Shown here: piece by piece, positions 1 through 10,199 of the stretch | Layout of the letters: every line of letters begins with the position of its first letter | Numbering within the stretch: the stretch's first letter is position 1 | Assembly (NCBI GenBank): GCA_963932145.1 | Contig: OZ010580.1 | Span: forward strand, 34,499,551-34,563,550 | DNA: 64,000 bases | Direction of reading: 5' to 3' | DNA from: Acanthosepion lycidas | Taxonomy: Eukaryota; Mollusca; Cephalopoda; Sepiida; Sepiidae | Translations under genes and position numbers: made by a program | The notes under the pieces: model-generated | The model's input: the letters and a program-made list of their open reading frames with translations, nothing else | Database searches by the model: none | What the model was told of the DNA's origin: nothing

Positions 1-1773
1 CGTATTGAACAATTGCAAACCATCTATACCTCCTTTATTCAACCAGTTCGAAGTCCTGACCTCCTCTACCGACAAGGCTGAATGCTTTGCTCGGAAATTT
101 TCATTCAACTCGACGCTCAACTCTTCCGGTGTACCCATACCCGACTTCCCTCTTAGAACTGAGGCCATATTGAGTGGGTTAAACATAACCCCATCTTTGG
201 TACTGGGTGTTATCTCCAATTTAGACTCCAACAAGGCTAGTGGTGGAGACGGGATACCAGCCATTGTCTTGAAGAAATGCGCGCCTGAACTGGCGCCCGC
301 CCTTTCTAAACTATACAACTGCTGCCTCAAGGAATCTTGTTTTCCTGACTGCTGGAAGTCCTCTTCGATCGTTCCTGTCTTCAAGAACTACCGTCCTATC
401 AGTCTCCTTCCCCTCTTCGGCAAAGTCTTCGAAGCCCTAATCAATACCGGGGTGGTTAACCACCTCACATCCCATAATCTGCTCTCAGACAAGCAATATG
501 GTTTCCGCTTTGCCCGATCTACAGCCGATGTGCTTACGGCCATCACTGAAACAGTCTACCGAGCTCTTCAAAATAATGGGGAAGCCCGAGCCGTGGCACT
601 AGACATCTCCAAAGCATTTGATAGGGTTTGGCATGCCGGCCTTCTTCGCAAGCTCCAGGGTTATGGCATTACGGGTAGATTATATAACCTAATACAATCA
701 TTCTTGTCAAACCGTAAATTGAAGGTCATTCTCAATGGATTCTCCTCCAGTTCCTATCCCACGAACGCAGGTGTTCCTCAAGGCTCCATCCTAGGCCCCA
801 CTCTATTCCTTATCTACATAAATGACCTTCCTGACGCAATAACTTCCCAAGCTGGCATCTACGCGGATGACACCACAATTTATTCCTGCCTCAAAACAAA
901 TCTAGTCTCGCTGACAAAACTCGCTTGGCCGTGCGTCTCGAAAAGACCTTCAATCGATTGTGAACTGGGGCATGAATTGGCTGGTCAACTTCAACGCTTC
1001 CAAGACAAAACTGCTCTCTATTAATCACCACAGAGATCCTCCCCTTCCCTCCGTTAGAATGTCTGATGCTCAACTTCTCGAGAGCAACTCTCTGCGGCTT
1101 CTCGGTCTCACGTTGACTGCTGACCTGAGATGGAATAAATACATTGAATCAATTGTCTCGTCCACTGCAAGGAAAGTTGGCTCCCTGAGCCGCGCCAGGA
1201 AGTTTTCTCCCCGGAGTTGATCTTCCAGATCTACAAATCAACAATTCGCCCTTGCATGGAGTATTGCTGCCATATATGGTCTGGTGCCCCTTCTGTTTGC
1301 CTCGGGGTTCTTGCAATGTAGTTGGCTCTGCCCTGGCGTCTCGTCTACAGTCACTTTCTCACAGACGCGCCGTCGCCTGCCTCTGTCTGTTCTACAAATA
1401 CTTTCATGGAAATTGCTCCGAGGAGCTGCATTCGCTGGTTACCAGACGTCATGAGTTCCAGCGCCTTACGAGGCTGGCATCCCGCTCTCACCCCTTCACT
1501 GTCGAAACTCCTAAATGTAGCCGTCTCTTCTACTCTAATAGCTTCATGTCTCGCACCTCTCGCCTGTGGAACTCCATTCCCTTTTCCTGTTTCCCTGTGA
1601 GCTATAATCTCCAGCTATTCAAGTGTAATGTCAATCGACATCTCCAGTTGCCTTGATCTATCCACTACCCTCATCCTTTCTTCTATCACTCCTATCTGAT
1701 CTTGCTCTAAATTTTCTGTAACCCCTTGCGTCCTAGTGGCTTGCTTGTGGTGAAATGCTTAAAAAAAAAAAAA
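1..1773 (+). mobile_element. LINE-A (Jockey/CR1-like non-LTR retrotransposon), 5' end outside window
   Basis: This is the longest LINE-A copy here. It enters from the left edge already inside the coding region and ends in a 3' UTR with GGTGAAATGCTT followed by a 13-base poly(A), the expected end of target-primed reverse transcription. At least ten other fragments in the window share the same 3' coding end and the tail GGTGAAATGMTTAAA. The copy is close in sequence to the 3' end at 37596, so both are among the youngest members. Assignment to the Jockey/CR1/I group rests on the reverse transcriptase motifs and the C-terminal SRLWNS block; the exact clade is inference. Confidence 0.9.
5..1657 (+). 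pseudogene. LINE-A reverse transcriptase, frame-shifted pseudogene
   Basis: The first open stretch (5-1024) holds the polymerase core: YRPISLLP near residue 129, the motif A aspartate in ALDISKAFDRV at residue 200, GVPQGSILGP at 256-265 and the catalytic YADD at 286-289. Just before YRPISLLP a few residues usually present in this group seem to be missing (FKN runs straight into YRP). After YADD the frame breaks around 900-960, resumes as NWGMNWLVNFNASKTKLLS (960-1220), breaks again near 1205, and resumes to the C-terminal block ending LQLP at 1656. Near 1310 about 20 bases are missing relative to the copy at 47975. The catalytic residues look intact, but the protein cannot be made from this copy. 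Confidence 0.85.
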
Positions 1774-1812
1774 TAAGCCAATAATATAGCATAAATTAAA
1801 ACTATATTTTTA

Positions 1813-1814
<2 letters not shown>

Positions 1815-1855
<41 letters not shown>
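1815..1855. repeat. (AT)n microsatellite
   Basis: Pure AT dinucleotide run of about 20 units, just downstream of the LINE-A poly(A). Confidence 0.97.
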
Positions 1856-1858
<3 letters not shown>

Positions 1859-2279
1859 TGTGAGTGTGTGGGAATATGTCAGATGAGAGAGAACAGACAT
1901 TGTTTCAATTTTTATTGACATGTGCAGGGTACTTTTTGTTTTATGGACACATTGCAGCTGCTGAACATATAAATGTGCATTTAGTGTTTCATTACATTTT
2001 AAGAGTTCTAAATAAATAATATTCCAATGATATTACCACACCCACACAACATTAATTTTCTTTTCTCTGTGCTCAGCTTTTGAGGTCAGTTGTGGAGATT
2101 TATTTAACTGCCTTTTGCATTGTCATGTGTTTATTCTTATGTATGATTATTAGCTATAACGATGCATTTATTATGACTCAATGTTATAAGAAATTACTTG
2201 TAAAAATAATTAAATTATTCTGTGATACCTGATTAAACTATCATGAAAGCATTTTCAGTCATATTAAATAGACTTTCCG
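1856..2279. other. AT-rich stretch with a 75-bp segment repeated at 3083
   Basis: No gene is seen. Bases 1914-1986 resemble 3083-3160 in the same orientation; both carry TTGACA, CAGGGT, ACACA/TTGCAGCTGCTG and TATAAA. The two copies sit on either side of the mariner fragments and the tandem array, so a larger unit may have been duplicated. Confidence 0.5.
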
Positions 2280-2384
2280 ATTAGGTTGAGTTGTCAATAA
2301 TTTCCAATTTTGTTTGTCAACAAAAAATAAAGTACAATTACATTTTATTCAATTATATATTCACCATTATTGACACTATGCATA
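2280..2384 (-). mobile_element. mariner-like 3' terminal fragment, copy 1
   Basis: Starts with the terminal-repeat-like TTAGGTTGAGT and matches the start of the better copy at 2682 through ATTTTATTCAATTAT. It stops where the 28-bp tandem array begins. Only the end beyond the transposase stop codon is kept. Confidence 0.6.
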
Positions 2385-2680
2385 CCATGGAAATGATTTT
2401 CTTATAAAAATGCATTGGAAATGTTTTTACTATAAAAATGCATTGGAAATGATTTCACTATAAAAATGCATGGGAAATGATTTTATTATGAAAATGCATT
2501 GAAAATGATTTCACTATAAAAATGCATTAGAAATGATTTTATTATGAAAATGCATTGGAAATGATTTCACTATAAAAATGCATTAGAAATGATTTTATTA
2601 TGAAAATGCATTGGAAATGATTTCACTATAAAAATGCATTAGAAATGATTTTATTATGAAAATGCATTTTACTATAAAAT
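2385..2680. repeat. 28-bp tandem array with a 56-bp higher-order unit
   Basis: About ten units built on ACTATAAAAATGCATTGG plus AAATGATTT. From about 2460 two variants alternate, one with CACTATAAAAATGCATTAG and one with TATTATGAAAATGCATTGG, so the repeating block is a dimer of about 56 bp. This pattern points to amplification by unequal exchange or replication slippage. It lies exactly between two mariner terminal fragments. Confidence 0.92.
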
Positions 2681-2681
2681 A

Positions 2682-2936
2682 TTAGGTTGAGTCAAAAATA
2701 ATTTCTGCTTGTGTTTATCAACTTTATTCTTCAAAAAATAAAGTATGACAACATTTTATTCAATTATGCATTCATCAATGACTGGTTGCCACTTATCAAG
2801 CAGCCCTTCAATAAAAATGTAAAATTCGACAGGTTTTGGTGGGAAAAAGTTTTTGAGAAACTTTTCAACTTGGTTTTCCTTAGAGAAAAATTTTCCCAAT
2901 TAAAAACGTTTTGCCAAAATTCAAAATGGTAATAAA
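2682..2936 (-). pseudogene. mariner-like transposase, C-terminal remnant
   Basis: Read on the minus strand, about 2900 to 2765 encodes KFLKNFFPPKPVEFYIFIEG followed by LLDKWQPVIDECIIE. This matches the usual end of mariner transposases, a phenylalanine-rich segment then a WQKVID motif. The terminal-repeat-like TTAGGTTGAGTCAAAAATAA follows at 2682-2705. The catalytic domain and 5' half are absent. The family call rests on this tail and the TTAGGTTG start, which is typical of irritans-type mariners. Confidence 0.75.
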
Positions 2937-2939
2937 CAG

Positions 2940-3282
2940 TTGGTGCAAGGTCAAGTGAGCTCGAACTAACTGACCAAAATGTGTTATTTCAATTTACTTT
3001 AAATAATTTTCTTATTCCCAAAATGTGTTATTCTTGCTGTATGCGGACTTATGTGGCCATAAAAATAGAACAAAATTTTTCTCATTGACAAGGACAGGGT
3101 GCATTTCAATGAAACCTATGAACACACTGCAGCTGCTGGAGGTATAAAAGTTCATTTAGTCAATATGCAGGGTTAACTTCTATATCTGCACAGTCTATAT
3201 CTACTAATGCTCTTTCCTCGATTTTGATCACTCAGTATATTCTTATATAAATTGAGTAATTTTTAAACAATACATATTGATT
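2940..3282. other. no gene seen; AT-rich with repeat segment 3083-3160
   Basis: Contains the second copy of the 75-bp segment found at 1914. Nothing else is recognised. Confidence 0.5.
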
Positions 3283-4105
3283 TTTAATAATCATTTCATC
3301 CCAAGCAAGGCAACAATGCCACTAAGATGTAAGGGGCTATTGGCAGTGAAAAAGAATGAGAAAAACTTTAGTGAGGAGAAAGGACAACAAAATAACAGGA
3401 ATTATGTACACAGAAGATAGTGATTACATTGCATTTAAATTTTTGAAGATTTTAGTTGGTACTAAAGCAAGAAACTGAAAGAATTCCACAGATGAGAAGT
3501 GCGAGAAAATAAACCATTAGAATAGAACTTACAGTTCCATCTAGCTAATTCAACAGTATAATGATGTGAGTTGCCAGTCTGGTAGTACATATAATTTCAT
3601 TTGGTCAAGGTACTAAAGAGAGCTCATTAAAAGAATTGCAATGAAAATATTTATAGAAAAGTGTTATATGTTAATAGGAATATGGAATGGACAAACATGG
3701 TGGATAAATAGTAACAGGTTTATTGTAGAAACCAGTACAACAAGCAAGGAAGCAATAGTTATTCGCATGATTGTCGCAGGTCAGTGCAGTTGTGTGCGGG
3801 CTGCTATCAGAAGGTTGATAGTTCTCACAGATCCCAGCTTGACTCTCCTGTCTGCTGTCCTAACAAATACTTATAGGTGGTTACCACCTATAGTGCCACC
3901 ACTGATGGGGGTGGCAGGTTATTCCATCACATCAAAAAGACAGAAGGAAGCTATATCATGATGGTGAGATAGTGACTGAAGTTGAGATGCCAGGTCAGGA
4001 CTGATAACATTGCAGATTCTTCTATGGATTTTGTCAAGAATCTTGAGATATATAACAGGAGCACCAGACCGAATATGGCAGCAATATTCAATCAATGAAC
4101 GAATG
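3283..4105 (-). mobile_element. LINE-A copy on minus strand, split by a solo LTR
   Basis: Read on the minus strand, the 3' end (TTGCTTGGGATGAAATGATT, 3285-3310) is preceded by the family 3' UTR, then the C-terminal coding block (SRTSHLWNS near 3500), KYFHCNSFNELS (3610-3660), and beyond an insertion PDLASQLQSLSHHHDIASFC and LIEYCCHIRSGAP (3940-4105). The copy is riddled with substitutions and ends at about 4105, a 5' truncation. The interruption at 3662-3934 is a separate element. Confidence 0.85.
3662..3934 (-). mobile_element. solo LTR with perfect 5-bp target duplication AAAAG
   Basis: The segment begins TGTTATATG and ends CATCA on the plus strand, the TG...CA form of LTRs. AAAAG lies directly on both sides (3657-3661 and 3935-3939), and removing the segment plus one AAAAG restores the surrounding LINE-A reading. 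Minus orientation is preferred: that strand has a TATA-like CTATAAGTA near its middle and AATAAA downstream. A chance open frame of 106 codons over this segment (3641-3961) is not a gene. The LTR family was not recognised, and no second LTR of this type was seen. Confidence 0.85.
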
Positions 4106-4679
4106 TAATGTTATGGTTGTAGGAAAGTTACTGAAGCTGAGATGAAGCATTCTATTTTGAATATGAAGATATTTTGCATCTTTACTAATTCATTACAGAA
4201 GTATTTGGGGAAAAGAATCTTTAAAGAATTTTTTTAAAAGGTTTCCAAATGCTTTTTGTTTAAACACAATTTTTACCCTTAATATTTTTTAAGATGTTGT
4301 TTCTCTTTGTAATTTATACTCAAAACTGAAATGAAAAATAAGAGAGACCAAAAAGACAGTGTTGTTTGCACAAAATGATTTTTCCTTGAACATAAACCTT
4401 TTGTAGAATGCAATGATAAAAAAGAGTATCTGATGAGATATATCATTGATTTTATATCATAAAAATATCCTCTTCACAGGTATTGGTAGCAATGACTACC
4501 TTCATATGAAAAAAAAACCTATTATCATTCTTTGTGAACTCGTGATCAAAAGTGGCAAAATATTAAAATATCTAAGTAGATCAATTTTTAAAAGTGCTGC
4601 CAAAGAAATCAAGTAAAAATTAATGCAAACTCCATCAAACAATCAGTGATGATAATATAACAACTTTAATAATCAGGAT
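4106..4679. other. no gene or repeat recognised
   Basis: AT-rich sequence without an open frame of note. Confidence 0.4.
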
Positions 4680-6230
4680 TCTAAAGAATAGCATCAAGAA
4701 GATACTGGAACAAGAAATACAATTTTTGTCATAAGAAAGCTGTCAGAATGATTGCTAGAAATACAGAAAACCCATACCTTTGTTTCAAAGATTACACAAA
4801 GTCATTTGATAAAGTATAATATGAAAAACATCTTGAAAAATTAGGAATGCTTGAACTTTTTAATAAAGATATTCAAATAATCTAACCTGTATTGTTAAAA
4901 AATAGTTTTCATGTAGATACAGAACATATTAAAGTGAATATAAAAATATAGAGAAATAAGAGGCTGTATTCTCTCAATGGATTTCTTTAATTTGTCCATA
5001 AAGATGATTCTAAGAGGATGAGATCTACCAGGATTTGAGATGAGCAAGCATAACCATAACAACATGCATGTTTAAAATGACACTGTGTTGATGGCAGATT
5101 CAACAGAAAAACTGAGAGAATTATTAGACAAAGTGTAGCATTTTTATTATACAGACATCAGACTAAATCTCTCATATGCAACATTACTGTTTATTCAACT
5201 CTAAACTTCATCAATTACTGTTGACAAATGGGTATGTGGCTTTGAGGTTTTCTTCAAACATAGATTCTTGCAAGGATGTAAGAAACTCTTTTTCCCTCTT
5301 GTGTGGCTGTTTATAATATGTCTTCCAGTTTGTCCCATATGTGCACATTCTAAATCTTTACTCGGATTGAGCAATTGGAGAACAGAATTTGAATTCTAGT
5401 TGAATCCATTACATTCACTTATGTGCTAATACCCTTGGGAAAGGTATGAATCCTCTTCTTTTTCTGCCCATCTATGGGTAGATAGCAGAACAGACTGGGT
5501 TCTTTAGCCTTGGATTATAACTAGTCTACCACGGAAAGAAATGGCAACCTACTGTGGGAAAAAATCTGTCTTGTCAGTCATGTATCAAAACAAACATGAT
5601 CGCCTAAGCATGTATCATGCATGGCACATAACTGACTGACTGACCTGGCAACTAGGAGGTTATCATCAGGTCAAATTGATGGACACTTAGTGCAAAGTCT
5701 GTTTTGGTATCATCTGAGGTAAGTTACGTACTATACTGATAGTCAATGAAAGAAAGAAGAAAAGACTAACCATTAATTATTAGAAGATGAAATGCATGGT
5801 TGTTGTCCAAATAGACAACCCAAGGAGAGAGTTATGTACTGGGGATGTCAAAATCAAGAAGGTGTGGAAATTTAATTATTGGGTAACAAATGGCAGAAAC
5901 TCGGATACAAAAATCCGAAGATGCATACAAATAGCAAAAGATGCTTTTATGAAACTAAGAAAAGTGCAAAGAGATTAAACACTATTCTTAGAAACAAAGA
6001 CAAGAGTGCTAGCCTATGTAATATTAAGTCTCCTATTTTCTAAATGATAAAATATCAGTGATGTGGTTCTACTGATAAATTTTGAGAATAGCAGACAAAT
6101 TATATGAGAATATGAGGATGTTTTAGTAGGAATGAGAACAATAAGAACTAAAAAGAAAGTGTTGCTAATAATCAGAAAAATAAGGTACAGATACTATACC
6201 AATCTGAGGCTGAAGTAGTGAGGAGTGACA
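4680..6230 (+). pseudogene. RTE-type LINE reverse transcriptase relic, interrupted by about 600 bp
   Basis: 4690-4900 reads RNTENPYLCFKDYTKSFDKV then KHLEKLGMLELFNKDIQII with a stop between, the RTE motif A region. 5098-5142 reads ADSTEKLRELLDKV. After an interruption the reading continues at 5748 (LTINY, then KCMVVVQIDNPRRELCTGDV, IKKVWKFNYW, IAKDAFMKLRKVQRD), the part of RTE proteins after the polymerase core. The gap at about 5143-5747 falls between two stretches adjacent in the protein, so it is an insertion and contains a SINE-A. Many stops; not functional. Confidence 0.8.
5363..5660 (+). mobile_element. SINE-A copy
   Basis: tRNA-like head with a B-box-like AATTTGAATTCTAG, then the family body: CCTTGGGAAAGGTATGAATC, ATGGGTAGATAGCAG, GACTGGGTTCTTTAGCCTTGG and AAATGGCAACCTACTG, ending near GCATGGCACATAACTGACTG. 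The same order of blocks recurs at 6615, 6972 (minus), 25225, 34395 and 56010. Whether this equals a named cephalopod SINE family is not decided here. Confidence 0.8.
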
Positions 6231-6614
6231 TTTTGACTTTTGGTATTGTATACAGATACTATAATCTTAGGAATAAGTGCCAATCTCTATGAAAAATAAT
6301 AGCCTAAAAACATTGAGTAAAAACTTAACCTTTTGTCTTAATTTCTTTAGTAAATGTTCAGGTACTCCAGTTACAAAATACCATACAATAAAAGACCTTC
6401 AGACATCTTTAATGTTTCTATTATGAGAATACTATATGTTTACGTGCACCTGAAATATCTGTAGTAATATTAACATTAATTATTACTAGGGGAAATATTA
6501 TCAATTATCATTAACCATTGATTGGTATTTCCTTTCATATTAATTTCAGTTGTTTTTTATTGCAACTACTTAGGCCACCAGAAAAAATCTTCTATTTTTA
6601 AAATAGCTATGGAG
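6231..6614. other. no gene seen
   Basis: AT-rich. The first part may continue the degraded RTE copy, but no reading is secure. Confidence 0.35.
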
Positions 6615-6890
6615 GAGGCATGGTGTAGTAATAGATAGTAGCTTGGATTGAGGAACTAGAGAGCTGAGTTTGAATTTTAGTTGAATCCATTGCATTCACT
6701 TACTTGCTAATATTCTTGGGAAAGGTATGAATTCTCTTTTTCTCCTCCCAGCTATGGGTAAATAGCAGGAGAGACTGGGTTCTATAGCCTTGGATGGCAA
6801 CTGATCTACTGCAGAAAGAAATGACAACCTACTGCGGGAAAAAATTTGCCTCATCAGTCATGATTGCTTGTCATATAACTGATGAGGGAG
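6615..6890 (+). mobile_element. SINE-A copy, nearly full length
   Basis: The A-box-like region TGGTGTAGTAATAGATAGTA and the B-box-like GAGTTTGAATTTTAG are spaced as in a tRNA. The body follows with GGGAAAGGTATGAATTCTC, ATGGGTAAATAGCAGG, GACTGGGTTCTATAGCCTTGG and GAAATGACAACCTACTGCGG. An internal pol III promoter is expected for such elements but is not demonstrated. Confidence 0.85.
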
Positions 6891-6971
6891 GGGAAGGAGA
6901 AGGTCTCTTTAAGTAGTTTAACTAATGAGATGGGAGCCTCATAACCTGTGCCAAGGCAGGTTTTAAATTTA

Positions 6972-7194
6972 GAGTTTTTCCCCTCTCCTAGACTGGTTGC
7001 TACTCAAGGCTATAGAACTCAGCCTGTCCTGCTATTTACCCATAGCTGGGGGGGTGAGAAGAAGAGGATTTATACCTTTCCTAAGGGTATTAGCACATAA
7101 GTGAATGTAATGGATCTGACTTGGTTCAAACTCGGCTCTCTAATTCCTCAATCTGAGGTGCTATCCATTACTTCACCATACCTCCACTATGTGC
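6972..7194 (-). mobile_element. SINE-A copy, minus strand
   Basis: Reverse complement of the same family: from the right it reads GGAGGTATGGTGAAGTAATG, the B-box-like GAGTTTGAACC, then AAAGGTATAAATCC and ATGGGTAAATAGCAGGA. With the plus copy at 6615 it forms an inverted pair about 80 bp apart. Confidence 0.8.
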
Positions 7195-7590
7195 TATTTT
7201 TCTTCAAGAAGTTGGCAGTCATGACTCTCCACAATTTCCTATCCTTTGTAGCTGTTAGTAATGTTTGTCTTTTTATTGCCATCAATTTACACAAGCCTTT
7301 CAAATAGCTTACTTGCTGTTTCTCTTTGCTTCTTGCTTTAAATATGACCTATGAACATCAAATTCTCGAAGCCCTCTTTTCTCATATGTTTACAAAATTT
7401 CAATTGTTTTTTTACTGATTTTAAGTACAAGTATCCTTTTTGTTTCCATTTTCCTTGAAACTTCCCCATTGCTCACATGCTCCATTCCTGGTATTCTCAG
7501 CATTCTTCTGTAGAATGACATCTTTGTTACTTCAAGTCCTTTCTTCAACTGTGTGGAAATTGCCCCATACTAACTGTCAACAGTAAACAG
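7187..7590 (-). mobile_element. RTE C-terminal/3' end fragment
   Basis: On the minus strand it carries the recurrent 3' coding end of the RTE family: the FYRRMLRI-like segment near 7520, a GHIMRKEGLENL-like stretch (degenerate, 7340-7400), then the terminal part where GGAGAGTCATGACTGCC precedes the end. The family terminus (TATGTGC on the plus strand) is at the left boundary. Similar 3'-biased fragments occur at 12735, 20240, 30430 and 57095, which fits frequent 5' truncation. Confidence 0.75.
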
Positions 7591-8163
7591 TACAGATTAG
7601 AAATAAAAAGTAAGCTTTTGATGTTAAGTAAACTCACCTCTCTTTATTCTGAAAAAGTTAGTTTTATTTTGAGAGGTGAACTGTCTGATCCTTTTATTGA
7701 CTTATTATCTTTCTACCTCTTTTTGGCAAAATATTACATGCCCTAATCAACTCTGAATTGGTTAATAATCTCACATCACGGGGCCTTCTTTCAGATAAGT
7801 GATATGATTTTGCTTCTCTAGATCAACTGCTGATGTATTAAAAATTATTGCTGAAAGAGTATATCAAGCTTTAGATAAGAATGGTGAAGCTTGGGCTGTT
7901 GCTTTGGATATCTCAAAGACATTTGACAGGGTTTGGCATAGGGGTCTTCTTCACAAGTTGAAAGGTATGTTGAAGTGAAATGAAAGTTGTTCTGTTACCT
8001 ATGTTGTTCCTAATTTTCATCAATGAACTTCCTGATAGCTTCAACTCTCAACTTGGTATCTATTTACTTTTGTCTTAATAGTAAGTCTGATCAGTTCATT
8101 AAGGTCAAATTGGCAGCTGATATCAAAGGTGACCTAAAGTCTATTAACTGGGGCAAGGAATGG

Positions 8164-8299
8164 CAGATCAGCAGATCGTAACAGAACTGCCTCAAAAAGC
8201 AAGCGAGCCTACCGAACTTCATCTTCAAAGAAGAAGCAGATGTAAAAGGCCACCCCAGCAGCTACCTGTGTGATAGTGAGATCAGGGGTGGGTATAGTT
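8164..8299 (+). mobile_element. gypsy polyprotein C-terminal fragment inserted in LINE-A
   Basis: Reads QQIVTELPQKASEPTELHLQ, then RRSRCKRPPQQLPV and stops, followed by a purine-rich GAGATCAGGGGTGGG. The same C-terminus and trailing sequence end the gypsy remnant at 10457 on the other strand, which lacks about 12 of these residues. The flanking LINE-A reads NWGKEW before it and VNFNISKTKLL after it, so this is an insertion. Clear target duplications were not found. How a 3' piece without an LTR was inserted is unknown. Confidence 0.7.
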
Positions 8300-8870
8300 A
8301 ATTTTAACATTTCTAAAACAAAACTGCTTTCTATTAATCATCTTCAAGACCCCTTTCTGCTTTCGATCAACATCTGATGCTAGCATCAAGGAGTAGATCA
8401 CTGTGCCTTCTTTGGCTAATGTTCTCTGCAGAAATGTCATGGGAGAGATTATATTGAATCAATTACTAGGTTTGCTGCTACAAAACTTGGTTCACTGTAT
8501 CATACTAGGCAATTTGTCTTACCAGAATCTATCTTGTGTATTTATAAGTCTACCATTTATCCATGCTTTGAATATTGTCGCCACATATGATCTGGTGTTC
8601 TTGCCATATATTTAGAGATTCTTGATAAAATCTAAAGGAGAATCTGCAATATTATTGGTCTTGACCTAGCATCCCAGGTTCAGTCACTTTCCCACCACTG
8701 TAATGTATCTTCCCTGTGCCTTTTCTATAAATACTTTCATGGCAATTGTTCTCATGAACTTTCCTCTATGGTACTTTGACGTTATGAATTTAAGCACAGT
8801 ACTAGATTGGTGGTAAGGTCCCATCTTTTTTTTATTGCAGTTGCATTGGCTAGATGTAATTGTGAGTTTT

Positions 8871-9307
8871 TGTGGTGCACATGCATCGCTATAGATGCTC
8901 CGATTCTTGTGCAGACATATCTGTCAACACTTATAATAGACAGATTTTTCCCTTTTAGCAGCAGGACAACTTGGTATGTCTTGATATGGGCCTCTCAGCA
9001 ACTAGTCAAGATCTGAGTCATTGTAAGATACCTCATGCAAATTAAAGTGACGGGAAATGAGCAGTCAGAAGTGGGCAGTTGGTGAGACTTGGTGTCTTGT
9101 GAAGTCTGTCTCTTGGATACTTTTGTTCCTCAAGTTGTCTGCTACTCACCGTGTAGTGATTTCTGAGTCAGTGTGGTTTTTATTTCATCCTGTCTCTTTC
9201 TTTTCTCTGCCTGTTACCCCATAGTTTCTTGGGGGGAGCAATTGGTTAGGCACTTCTGCCAACCTCAACACACTCTTGTCATACATTACATCAGTTCTTT
9301 GTTAGCA
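8871..9307. mobile_element. solo LTR with perfect 5-bp target duplication GTTTT
   Basis: A 437-bp segment beginning TGTGGTGCACATGC and ending TTTGTTAGCA sits between two copies of GTTTT (8866-8870 and 9308-9312). Excising it with one GTTTT rejoins the LINE-A coding region. TG...CA ends and a 5-bp duplication are the signature of an LTR inserted by a retroviral-type integrase and then reduced by LTR-LTR recombination. Orientation is unresolved: I see no convincing TATA box or AATAAA on either strand. The short open frames inside are not genes. Confidence 0.8.
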
Positions 9308-9529
9308 GTTTTCTTTTTCTCACACTTTTTTCCCATGGGATTTTCTTCCAGCTTCATGCTTTCCATACAATGTCAATCATTATCTACCATCTTGATTCTT
9401 GTTCTTTTATTCTGCTCATGTCCTAATAATATTTTCCTTTTTCTTTCAAACTCAGTAAACCCTTACATCTTCTTAAACTCTCCTACTTGGGATCAAATGT
9501 AACCATATAAACTTACTCTCTATTTTTCC

Positions 9530-9819
9530 ACATCTTGGACATTTTGTTTGCATACACCAACAGTATCAGAAGCCATGGCATCAACCATTGTATCAGAAAG
9601 TACTCTTGCACATTTGCTGGCTTTGACAAAATTTGGAAGAGCAGTGAAATCAATTTATTGACCAAACTGCCAGTACTGAAAGTTCATGTACACAGTGTCC
9701 CCTTTTTTAGAGTTGAGACAAGGACTCTGTGCATTGCCTTGGGAAATGTGCTGCATCTGCAATTTCACTGCTATGATCATGTCCCCAATATTCCACTGGA
9801 TATAAAATGGTGAGATCGG
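9530..9819. other. unrecognised segment with short open frames on both strands
   Basis: Open on the plus strand (9535-9813) and the minus strand (9655-9861). The minus translation has a balanced composition (for example KGDTVYMNFQYWQFGQ) and may derive from a transposon protein, but I do not recognise it. Confidence 0.3.
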
Positions 9820-10080
9820 TGATGACGTTGAAGTATGAATGAACATCACTGAAACCAACATCCATAAAAAGCTAGGCCTATTTGGACATACTTGTCAGAT
9901 GGGCACTACAAGGTTAGCGAAATCATGGATGGCAATAAGAGGCAGGCCAATGATGCGATAAGTCAAGAACATTGTTCATTGGCATAAAAGAACAACAGCA
10001 AAATTGAGTAGAATTGCCAATAATATCAAAGAGTGTGATTATCCAGAATAATGCTGACACCAATGGTTAATGGTTTAAGA
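9820..10080 (+). pseudogene. C-terminal tail of a third LINE family
   Basis: Reads NITETNIHKKLGLFGHTCQM, then GTTRLAKSWMA, IRGRPMMR and, after a stop, a degraded stretch. The pattern (lfGHicRM...RGRP...W) is the usual C-terminus of several LINE polyproteins. It differs from both LINE-A and the RTE copies. Only the tail is present, with stops. Confidence 0.6.
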
Positions 10081-10199
10081 AAATTAAATAAAAATTGATA
10101 AATTCCATCATTATAATTTTAGTTGATTTTTATCATTTTTAATGTTTTTTCTGGCCAGTGCTATTTGCTGATGGCTATAGAATGGACAATTTGAATATA

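Larger units (their letters stand above)
7695..9472 (+). mobile_element. LINE-A relic with two nested insertions
   Basis: Starts in the polymerase region (HALINSELVNNLTSRGLLSD at 7735-7800), continues through motif A (LDISKTFDRVWH near 7905-7940), has an internal deletion near 7965, then FLIFINELPD (8010-8040). It continues with NISKTKLLSINHL (8310-8345), the IYKSTIHPCFEYCRHI-like block (8535-8590) and the C-terminal block, and ends in the 3' UTR near CAGTAAACCCTTACATC. Interrupted by a gypsy fragment (8164-8299) and a solo LTR (8871-9307). Stops throughout. Confidence 0.8.

Noticed and set aside
1..1657. Active LINE-A
   Set aside because: YADD is intact, but at least three frame breaks and a small deletion near 1310 prevent a full protein from this copy.
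2385..2680. CRISPR-like look of 28-bp repeats
   Set aside because: There are no unique spacers; the units are contiguous, a plain tandem repeat.
3641..3961. 106-codon open frame with balanced composition
   Set aside because: It spans the solo LTR (3662-3934) and its LINE-A flanks, so it is a chance frame.
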